A stretch of 64,000 nucleotides of DNA from NCBI RefSeq assembly GCF_905147045.1, contig NC_065904.1, positions 5,084,001 through 5,148,000 on the forward strand, written 5' to 3'. Source of the stretch: Nymphalis io (taxonomy: Eukaryota > Arthropoda > Insecta > Lepidoptera > Nymphalidae). Below the pieces are notes generated by a model. That model did not search any database and was not told where the DNA came from. It saw only the letters and a list, made by a program, of their open reading frames with translations. Shown one piece after another: positions 49,701 to 61,700 of this stretch (position 1 is its first letter; every line of letters starts with the position of its first letter). Position numbers and translations under genes: made by a program.

Positions 49701-52700
49701 ACCAATTCGTATTGGAGCAGCGTGGTTGAATAAGCTCCATACCTTCTCCTCAAAAAGGGAGAGGAGGCCTTAGCCCAGCAGTGGGACATTCCCAGGCTGT
49801 TACGTTACGTTTTTATTTAAATCTTGCAGTGTCTGCATTGAACATGTACTATATCTGTGCACTTTGGCATAAAAGTTCATGAACTTCCTTGAAGCTGAAA
49901 TAGTATTTTCCATTAAATATGTAAACCCAAAACATTGGCAAGAACAAGGTAATGTCATCGGATAAGGTCCTTGTATATACAACAGCCTTGTCAAAAATTG
50001 TACTCAAACCTATGATAAATTATCTTAATTAAGAGCAAAGTTGCTAATTTTTAACTTGATTTTGCAGAAGGTGAATCCAGTTCATAGTGAAAAATGAAAT
50101 ATTGTATGTATAACTACATTATAACTTAAAAGGTCTATCAATTAAATATCAATTACATATTAAATGATTTTTTTTATCGATAAAAAATATCACGAAGTGA
50201 CCTCTGATATTTATTAAATGCTTTAGTTTATTGAGTGGTCTCAATAAACCAAAGCATTTAATAAATATCATCAATCTGGAAGATTGATTGAATTTACTCA
50301 AAATCTAGGGCTGAGAATATTTTTGTTACATATATTATAAAGAAAGTTTTGGCGCTTTACATTGTCTTTTCATATTCCAATATTCATCATTGCGACTGCG
50401 CTCTTCAAATTAAAATGTATACTGTTCGCTACCGTAACTTCATAGCAATCCTTCAGACGAGATTCGAGAGGAATACCTTACTTGCCAACCAAATTCATTG
50501 TCTATGATGATGATGATGATGATGATGAGTGAATATTACGAGACGGTTTTAAAATAATGAGATTATTTGACATGTCTGTTACATTGTCCTAATATCGTTA
50601 TTTTATTAATTAGGAAGCTATTATATTTTAAGAAAAACATTTTCTTATTGCTTATATAAAAATAGTGGAACAAAATATATATCAATTATAGGCCAACTTA
50701 ATATTCACATAAAATTTTTTTTTTTTCTTTCTACTTTTAACTAAAACATTAATTCAATTGAATGTGTTTATAAAAGAGGTATTTTTTTAATTCATAAAAA
50801 GTTTACTCTAAAAAGGTATTATAAATTACTAACTAATATGAATAAGATTATTAAATCTACAAATTTAAGTACCTACTATCAATACTTACAATAGAGTCTA
50901 TTGGATGAATCTAGTCTGATTTTGTTGTTAGCTTAAAAAAAAGACTAAGCCTGTAGGCTGTCGGGTTCAGGTCTTTGCACATGGACTTGATCAATGTTTT
51001 GTATGATATGCAACATTTCTCTAGGTGATTCCGGAAAAGGCAATGTCTAAAATATTATCCTACATTGATCCATTTCAATTCCATCTAAACAATAATAATA
51101 TCTTTGTTTCGTAATTAACAACACCATTTTACCTATAAGTGTAAATCTTATATTAGTGGTGAAATTAATATGTAATTAATGTGTAATTAAAAATATGACT
51201 ATTAAGTTAAAACAAAAAATTCTGTTAAAAAATGAAAAGTAATTTTAAATCTCGCTCGTGTTTATGAAATTTATTATGTATTTGTTTCATCTTCTTGTAT
51301 ATGAAACTATGAAGTTAAAAAATTAATTCACAAATAGTAAGAGCCGAACGCAACCTGAAACTGACACCTGAATCTTATTGATACAAAAATGTTTTTAAAA
51401 AGATTGATAAATACGTATGAAATTAATTTAATATGATAAATTTATTTAAATAATTAAAATATAAATTATAAATATTATAATTGAATAATAAGTTTTAGAA
51501 AATAATAATATAAGTTGTATTTAGAGTGAGCTAAAATATTTGCGGAAGAAGTGCAAAAAGCTATTTTATATATAGAATATACAATTATATTCTACGCTTA
51601 CCCGAAAACCTTTGTTAACATGAATAAAATCACTTTACTGTTGTAAATTATATTCAAAAACATTTTGCAATTTACGAAATTTTCACAAATATGGCCGCAA
51701 GCATTCGAAAAAATGTTGGCGAGCGAATTTGCGACGTGAATTTCGTCGTCGCTGATTGGTCGAAATGATAATCTAATAAAATAAGAGAGGGAGACAAATA
51801 TATATCAATTACTACGGATAAAAAAGAGCTAGGTATATGTTTCTCTAGTGTAGTGTAAAATAAAAAAAATTGAACTATGAGATAACGTTCGAGCGCATAT
51901 CTACGCTCCATCATACGAAAGCTTAAAGTAGCGAACGCATGTGGGGTTATTTAAAATTAGTAAAAAATAAATAGGCTTAATAAAATCTATTGCCTGGTTG
52001 ATAGTTTTCTTTTGCGACAATACTTGATATACCCTCTATTTTATTGGTAACTACTTTAAATATTAAGTACATTGCTTTATTTTTAAATTATTTCAAATTG
52101 GGATTGTAGATTATAAAATATTAGTAATAATATAAATACACATGTAACCAGAAAATATTCATGAGTTACAGGTAATTTTGTTATTAATTATAATATTAAA
52201 TATAATTTCCAAATGTCAAGATTAAGAAAAAGCGTAAACATTTAACGCATTAATATGAAAATTTCAGTTGAAAATTTACACAACAACTCCCAGTCGTGTT
52301 ATATTATTTCAATGTTCTAAAAATAGCTTATGTTAAGTGATAAGAGAAATGTGCCTCTTAATTTCAAGAGTATGAGGTAGAAGCACGAAATGTATGCCTA
52401 GTGAGGATCCAGTTTAATTTGCGCATCTACTAAGCGGCATAAGTAGTTGAGGTATTATGGAAATAAGCGGGCGGTCGCAAATCCGACCCCTTAACGATCT
52501 GGCACGAATCCTTATAGAGTGACTACGGGCTCGTATATTTTGCGTGAAAAAATAACACATTGGGTTACTTTACATTGTAAGGTAAGAGTTTAGTTTTTTT
52601 TAAAAAGTGAATCTGAATTTAAGACGTTAATGTTATGAAAGATGAAACTTTCATAATTCGAGTAAAGGTAGGGAGGTAATAGCCCACGGCTGGGCTCTTT

Positions 52701-55700
52701 TTTATCTTGAAATGGTTTGAAGTTTAATTCGTTCGCTTATCTATTGTGGGTTGGTGGATTCACAAGAGGCTGAATTATATCAATCACATTGATACCAGGT
52801 CACTGGTCATCGCCGAGCACGAGATTAATTATAAGCACAAATATAGCACATACAAAATCAGTACTGCTTTGGCTTTTGATTGCATTAACAGTTTGACCAT
52901 TTGGGCTCTCATAACATATCTATGTCTATTGATTTAACTATTTGTAGAGTGAACACCTAAGTTCCGCAGTTTTTATTTAATTAGCGAAAAAGCTACACAA
53001 AAAAAATATTGTCATTAAGTCAATGGTTAGTTAGAAGTTTATGATGTGAAATGGAATTATTTCCGAATTGGTGTTATATTAATATACCGTTCATTTGATT
53101 ATTCAATGTTCGATACGTACCTTAGAATATAATTGTTCCAGATTAAAAGTTAACTTTAATATGAGTTATGAAATAAATATGTAAACGGATTATTTATATT
53201 TATTTATCTTATTTATAACTTCTATATATACTGTAAAGGTTTCAAATAAAAATGAGAAATTTTAATAAATAAAATTACATTCTATGGCTCTAAGTGACGG
53301 GACAGAATGTATTCGGTGTAAAATAATAAATCGAATATACTCGTTTTATACATCAGTATGGGAAAATCCTTGTCATAATATATATATATATATGTCATAT
53401 ATAAATAAACAATCCTACACATTTCGAAAATAAGCTACATAATATAATATATAAAACGCTTATATCGTAATAAATATCTCTTTTGATTTACGCGATTAAT
53501 GCAAGTCAGTTAATTTCGCAGTCAGCATGACTTTTGTGGCATCATTAACAATCGCCAATTTACACAAAATATTAATTATTTATATTCTAAGCCTTCCTTA
53601 AAAATCTCTTCGTCGTCAGTGAAATCGAATCATTTTGATAATGACAATATTTTGTCATTTCTGAAAGTAAAAGAAAAAACATTAGCATAGTAGTAATAAA
53701 GCGTATTGCAAAACACAAAGAATTTAGATCTATCCTTGTAAAGGATTTATATCATAAATATTTGTCTGTTATTAGAATTAATGGGGTTATTTTATTCTTT
53801 GTAGTACTTCAGAGTTCTCTACATAGCTTATGACAAAGAGATTTTAAGAAATACTAAGAAACCTATTTCAAGAATATACAAGCTTTGTATTGTAAATATA
53901 AATCACTTCGCGCGGGTAGAATGAAAGAACTATAATCTGCTCGATACGTTTATGTAAAATAACATGTATATAAAGAAAAAAATCTAGATTTTTTTTGGGC
54001 TAGGAACGTTTCAAGGACGCATAGACGAAATAATTGTATATATTTCGTCCATGCGTTCTTTATTACATTCATTTTTATTCATATTATAAAGGCGTGGATT
54101 TGAGCCCGGACTTTGAGATCCAAGGCCTCTTGACACTTTAGACATTTAAGGACGCCCCAATTTCGAAGCGGTTATAGTAAAATTATATTATTTTTGGCTG
54201 GGTGGGGCCGGTACCTTGTAGGCATTATTTTGGGACTGTATAGATAGAAAAAGAAAGAAGACGAATACAAGCCTTCGAACATTCACAGTAAAGTAAGTAC
54301 ATGTAAGTAAATTTTTATTATATTTTTGTCATAAGTAAAATGTCTTAAGCAAAGTTACTTATTATAACCATTGATTGGATTCTTTTGTGTATTTACATTT
54401 TACATGTACATATACAAAGCACATACAACAGCAATACTTGATATTGTTGTGTTCCGGTTTGAAGGGTGAGTGAGCCAGTGTAATTACAGGCACAAGGGAC
54501 ATAACATAACTTAATTCGCAAGGTTGGTGGCGCATTGGCGATGTAGGCGATGGTTACCATTTCTTACAATGCCAATGACCATTTACCATCACGTGGCCCA
54601 TACGCTCGTTCGCCTTCCTATAGTAGAAAAAAATATGTTTGTATTGTTAGAATGGTTTGTTTCTTAAAATATAATCTCGACATTTCGTTTAAATATTTTA
54701 ATATTTTTATTTTGTTGAAATAATTTCGTATAACAATTAGAAATGTTACAAAAGGTAAGGTACTTAACCAAATGCTATTCATGATTATGAAAAAAATCCT
54801 AAATACCTAACAAAAATTTACAATTAATTGGATTGGCTACGAATACTACCTACTGGTGGTAGGGCTTTATGCAAGCTCGTCTGGGTAGGTACCACCCACT
54901 CATCAGATATTCTACCGCAAAACAGCAATACTTGATATTGTTGTGTTCCGGTTTGAAGGGTGAGTGAGCCAGTGTAATTACAGGCACAAGGGACATAAAA
55001 TCTTAGTTCCCAAGGTTGGTGGCGCATTGGATATGTAAGCGATGGTTGACATTTCTTACAATGCCAATGTCTAAGAGCGTTGGTGACCACTTACCATCAG
55101 GTGGCCCATATGCTCGTCCGCCTTCCTATTCTATAAAAAAAAAAAAAAAAGAATAGGACAAAATATTAGTGTAGAGGTTCTATAGAAATAATTAAAAGAC
55201 CTTTTCAAGGAATCTCAAGTTAATGAAATGGAAATATTTATACTAAGTAGTAGAAGCAATATTGGGTATATATAGGTTTTTGTAATCACTACATTTTATA
55301 AAACAAAGTCCTCCGCTACGTTTGTCTTTCTGTTTGAACGTGATAAACTCAAAAACTACCAAACAGATTTTCATACAGTTTTTATCAATCGATGGAGTGA
55401 TTCACAAGAAAGGTGTAGGTGTATAAATCATAAAGGTTTTATGAAAATTGTCTGAAATATGACGAGTTGAGCTGGAAAAAATCGTGACCACCGGGTTTCT
55501 GATGTGTGCCGCGTTAATATCGCAATACATATACCGTAATGTTTACCGTTATTCTTAAGATATAGCTGGTTAAGTAAAAGATTTGTTTAATATCATAAAG
55601 GTATGTAATATAGCATATATTGCATGAGTAAAAAAATAATAATATGCGCGATTAAAATCTGAATATACACTTTGGCGAGATATTGTATTAAAAGTTATCA

Positions 55701-58700
55701 TTTTTCGTTAATAGTTAAAAAATAATAGTAAAATATAAAAATAATTTGTTTTAAGTAATTTGTGTTTTTGGTAATTTAATTTTTGGTTTTAGACGGCCAT
55801 GTGTTCAAGTCTGTTCATATCAATAAATGCATCATTTCGGTACTCTCGATTACTTGTTAATTTACTACAATTGAGTTCTTCAATAAGGGGACTGCATATT
55901 GAAGAACTAAATCGTAGTGATTTGTACTTAATGCAACATAGGCTTCGCCAGCACCGAAGAGCTTTAAGACAACGGTATATTTTTATAAATGTGGTCATTA
56001 TAATTTATATAACATTAACTTATTTTACCTGATGGTAGAGCTTTGTGCTCGTCTGGGTAGGGTTTTGTACCCATTCTTCAGATATTCTACCGCAAAATAG
56101 CAGTACTTATTATTGTTGTGTTCCGGTTTGTAGGGGGTTTGAATTGAATGCAAATTTCTTAATTTTTTTTATATATAATAAACATAACGATTCGCTATTC
56201 TTACGAAATACACATAAATTAAGTAAAATATGTGTATTATATTTCCGAGCATGCGGTTGTCGCAAATGAGGCGTGTAAACATAAGGTTCACCAATTGCAT
56301 AATTTATAGAGTCGACCCATCTCACACACACGAGACAGCACACATTTTGCCCGTTTTTAACCGCAAATATATTTGTCCAACGCTTAAAATATTTTTCATG
56401 TTCAATGATAAGTGAAGAGGTTATTTTTATTCAGTAAAGTATGTTTATTATTATAATTTTAATGGGTCAAATCTTAACTTATAATATTTTCTTTTTAAAT
56501 TCAGTTTATTGATTAAAACAATTTCGAATTTTATTTAATTAAATACGATTGCAACTTAAAACCTTGATTATAAATATTTAATTGGATAATATGCTGTATA
56601 GGTTTTATGAATCTTCGATACAAAATATTACGTAATTCAATGGTTAACATAGATATTTTAGGTAAAAACCGATTTTAAAAAGTAAAATAATAAGCAAAAA
56701 TATTTTATTTGTAGAAATTATTTACAAAGATTAAAAAGATCATTGATGGTAAAAAATATTTATAAATCGATATTTTTATTGATAATAAAGTTTACATATT
56801 CCGATAGCATGCATGTGTGCATTGCGACGACTCTTGAGCCCTGAAGAGCAGCGACACCAAATAGCGGGGCGAATTACTAATGAGTCAAAGTGACGTAAAT
56901 TTTATTTTATTATATGGTAATATGTGCCTTATATAAAAGGGATAAGATCTTAATTGGGATGACACGATTTAGAATGTAGAGCGTTGCTAGATACGCGCAC
57001 AGCAGTGCCCCGTAACTGAAGCTCTTTGTTTGAGCTGAAGAGCTGACTGTAATAGCTCGCAGCGGATCCACGCTTAAAAATGGACTTTTAAATATTTTAT
57101 GACGAAGGAAACGAGAGCGGATAAAAAAAGTTGAACATTACCTAGTTCGATAGTCATTATGATATACGATACTTGGTTGCACGGGTCTTGTGGCTTATGG
57201 ATTCTGTCAAATTGATTTTAGGAAATAGCAACAAGTTCCATTGAACAAGAAGTAAGGCAATCTTTATTAATTTCTTCAGTCATTTACTGGTGGTAGGGCT
57301 TTGTGCAAGCTCGTCTGGGTAGGTACCACCCACTCATCAGATATTCTACCGCAAAACAGCAATACTTGATATTGTTGTGTTCCGGTTTGAAGGGTGAGTG
57401 AGCCAGTGTAATTACAGGCACAAGGGACATAAAATCTTAGTTCCCAAGGTTGGTGGCGCATTGGCTATAAGCGATGGTTGACATTTCTTACAATGCCAAT
57501 GTCTAAGGGCGTTTGGTGACCACTTACCATCAGGTGGCCCATATGCTCGTCCTCCTTCCTATTCTATAAAAAAAAAAAAAATTTTCCTTCCGAATTCGTT
57601 TCGAAAAATAAGTGTTAGTAATATAAATTTATCTCTTTGAAATGTAATATATATTTTTTATAACATAGGTAGACGGTCGGGAAAATGGGTTACATGATGG
57701 TAAGTGGTACAATCTTTACTTTTTTATTTTGCTTATGATTCGTTTTTGATTTTTTTTTAACTTTTCTTTTTGTAGCAAGTAATAGTAATTGGTGATTTAT
57801 TAGCATGTAGGATTTGCTTTCAAATGATTTCGCATAATCTGTGGATGTATTATAAGTGTATGTACGTAAGAATGACCAGTGTTAAAATCGCTAGCAAATC
57901 TAATAGATAGATAAATAAATAAACACCGATCAGTGATGCTTGTCCAGATAAGACCCCGCGATGTTTGGTTAAGGACCATGTATAATATCCTCTTGGCCAG
58001 CATGTCATGTTTGTTTGTTACAGAATAGTTTTTCTCAATACAGTACAGCGAGTCTAAGTTAATTTTACGGACAGAACCGCAGGGAATAGCTCGTTTAGAA
58101 CTTTATTACATCACTCTGAGCGTAAAGCCTTTTATTCTATATTTACGAAGTCACCCTTGCAATATTTAATTTAAATCCTCTCTTAAATTAAATAAAGTGG
58201 AAATCGACAGTGTTGTGTGCCGCAGAACAAACACATTTTCATTGCATTGTTAATTTGTCAACTTTTTTTAAATGACAGATCTTTGAATTATAGTCTTTAA
58301 ATATACAAACTACTCGAATGACGTTTAACATCATTCGAGTAGTTTGTCTAACGATAAGTGTAATATTTATTTATTTTTGGATAATTTTAACGGATAACAC
58401 ATTTTGAAATTCGTAAAGAAGAGGTGAGGAAATGAAATAGTTAAAATTATAAAAGCGACTGCAGTCAATTTCATCTTAATCGAAACAGCGAAATAAAAAT
58501 TAATAAATAAAAAAATAATAAATGTTTTTTTTTTAAATGATGTAAACTACAAATTATATTAACATTGTATCCAAAGACGTCGGCCATTTGCACACAGATA
58601 TGCACTTAATAAGCGATTATTTTAAACCAAGTAAATCTGACGATAAAGAAGTCGGGATGGGCTAGTTTCTCATATGACTAGCCCATATGAGAAACTAGCC

Positions 58701-61700
58701 TTCATACGGTTAAAATACATAGAAAATTACACGTTCTCCCTTACAGTTAAAGTTGAAACTTTCAAAAAAAATCTTTATAGCGTATGGTTACGTTATAAAA
58801 TAAACCTCTATTCCGAATTTCTGCCCAGAATTCCAACTTTCTGGCCAGTGGGCCAATTCGGTTCGGAATAAGCTTCAAACTTTCTCTTTAACATGAGAGG
58901 GAGTTATTTGTCTAACAACTGGACACTACGAGTTGTTACTAACTAAAACATGTAAAATTTAATACAGTAACAGTAACAGCCTGTGAATGTCCCACTACTG
59001 GACTAAGGCCTCCTCTCCCTTTTTGAGGAGAAGGTGTGGAGCTTATTCCACCACGCTGCTCCAATGCGGGTTGGTGGAATACACATGTGGCAGAATTTCA
59101 GTGAAATTAAACACATGCAGGTTTCCTCGCGATGTTTTCCTTCACCGTATAGCACGAGATGAATTATAATCACAAATTAAGTACATGAAAATTTTGTGGT
59201 GCACGCCCGGGTTTAAACCCACGATCATCGATTAAGATTTACGCGTTTTTACCACTGGGCCATCTCGGTTACCCATACATAAAATACATATAATTATTAT
59301 TTATATATAAATAGGAAAACATAAGACAGGTTAATAGTAGGGCTTTGTGAAAGCTCATCTGGGCTTGGGGCCAACCGCCAAGGCGTCTCGGTAGTAGTAG
59401 TAAAAAAAGCATATCGTCAAATGATAACTCCGTTAATTTTATAACATTTAATGTACTTATAGCGAGACACAAAGTATACGCATGTGTCTTATGTACATAC
59501 AAGTAAATCAATTATTTATATATTAGAAATATTAAAACAATATTTTTGTGTACAATTTAATCTTTTATACACATAAAAGATTCCCTCAGAATATTGCTTT
59601 AAAACAAGCTTGAAAGCTTCCCTTGATCAAGTTAAAGAGTTTGCTTTGAACGAATCAAAACGCGACACGATAGAGCCGCAGGGTCCGTAGCACGAACGCA
59701 TTGCGACGGACTGTCAAACTTTGTACCGAGTTCAGTGCCTTTGTACTCGAGTTACTACATAACAGAGAATATCACATATAATCTGTAATGTCCCACCGCT
59801 GGGTTAAGAGTTTCTCTTTGTGAGTCGAACTTTTTTCTTTACGTTGTCCTAAAGCGTGTGGTGGATATACATGTGACAATCTTTCACATGTTTGCTATAA
59901 CACATGTAGGCTACCTGTTTTCATTCACCGCCGATTAATAAATTCAAAACAGAAATTAAGTACTTGTGAATTCAGTGGTGTAAAGCTGAAATCTACTTAA
60001 CATTCACGTGGTCTAAACATTGAGCCACGACAGTTCGTAATAGTTAATAGAATTGATGAAACCTTTAAATAAGAACTCCCAAATCAATGTGAATACATTT
60101 TAAAAATCGGCATCAAGATGTTAATTGTAAAAACACGTAAAGTCACTTAGCCTAGTCTGGTTTGGTGTATCAAATTAAAAAATCTCCCGTCCCAATGTTG
60201 TTGGTCCAACCTTTGGGGCAAATTAAGTCAAAATTTCAACAGGATTGTACTTTAGCATTAGCTACCATTATTAATTTAAGGTAGATTTTTTTACTTTATC
60301 ACTAAAGTAAATGAGAGGGGGATCTGATGGAAAAATAGTTTATAAAGTTTTTAGCAATTTAAAGCCTTTTTTTTGATTCCCCCGATTGTTGGCGTAAAAA
60401 ACACAATAAACATGACATGTAAGCTTAAAAGCCTTAAATGATTTTGGCCACTTTTAACGAAGTAAAAGACGTTAAAAATACATTGCCATTTACCATTGGG
60501 TGTAGTCTGCAAATAAAGTTAAGTATTATCGTTTTGTAATGAAAATTTCTAGAACATTCCTTGTGGATATTCTATTATAACAGTCATATAAAATTAAATT
60601 GACTGTGCACGTATACAAACATTGAAATCACTGTTTCCCTGAAGGGATGTAAATGTAATTCGACATTTTTTTGTCTTAACTTAATATTATATATAAATAC
60701 ATTTACAAAATGATTAATATATGTATTTGTTTTAATCGATAGCCTTTTTGCGTCACAAACATAAAACATAGAAACGTTGCACTCAAATTCGTCGGTTTGC
60801 TACTCATCCGTCTCAAAGAATGGTTGGGTAACAACAAGTATATGTTCCTATATATTATAATGTTTACTTACCCCTATTCCCAGTGAAGTTCCAGTCGGAG
60901 TCATGCGCGTGCGTGCTCCGTGCGAGCGGTGCGCGTCGTGAGCGGTTTCCAAGACTTCGGTCACGGTTATCTGATGTTGTGTATGAAAAATCATATAACA
61001 TGCGGGATATTATAATATTTTTGTTTAATAAATAATTTTGATTTACCTTTTGATTTAAAATTTAATTTGTAATTTGGTTAAATAGTTCATATCGCATATG
61101 TAATGCTAAAACTATTATTATGTTTGTTAAGTAATTTTGTGCATAATTTTGAGTAAAATTTAAATCGAAAAAATATGAGTCTGTAGACTTATGGCAACAC
61201 TGATATATTAAAGTCATAATTGTAATGGTGATGTTATTACATGTCTAAAATCCGACAGTTAGACTGGCTAGGGACTATAACATACAAATTTTCTATAAAA
61301 TAGACTCCTAAAAGACCCTTGAATATAAATTTGAAGATACTTTATAATTTTAAAATATTTTGTTGAATATAATGAAAATGTTTGTGTTAAATTCAATAAA
61401 ATAGTTTTCCTAATTTTGCAATATAACAAAATGCTTAAAGTATCATTCAATATATCTGAAATATGAAAATGATAATAACATTCACGTATTCCATTTAGGG
61501 TATTCATAAATTGAAACTGAGTAACAATGTTATCTTTTGAGGACGCTCGTTTCCTACAAGAAAAGCTTCGAAGCTTTATTTTTTGCCACAGCTCGAGATA
61601 TTGACAATAAGAGTATCAGTATATCAGTCCTTTACTTCTCTTACTTATGTAAGGAGTTAATAGAAATAATGTTTTATTTTTTATTTGAATAGTACTGCAT

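Larger units (their letters stand above)
49099..60871. other. 11.8-kb Dscam-family intron
   Basis: The intron between the linker exon and the first Ig5 exon. It holds SINE families A and B, four hairpins, a microsatellite and several GC-richer unique islands (52370-52520, 56800-57070, 59630-59770). I found no additional Ig-like exon in it. Confidence 0.7.

Noticed and set aside
49099..60871. Dscam1-style array of alternative Ig exons
   Set aside because: I looked for repeated Cys/Trp Ig half-domain signatures with splice sites in this and the other long introns and found none; the content is SINEs and AT-rich DNA.
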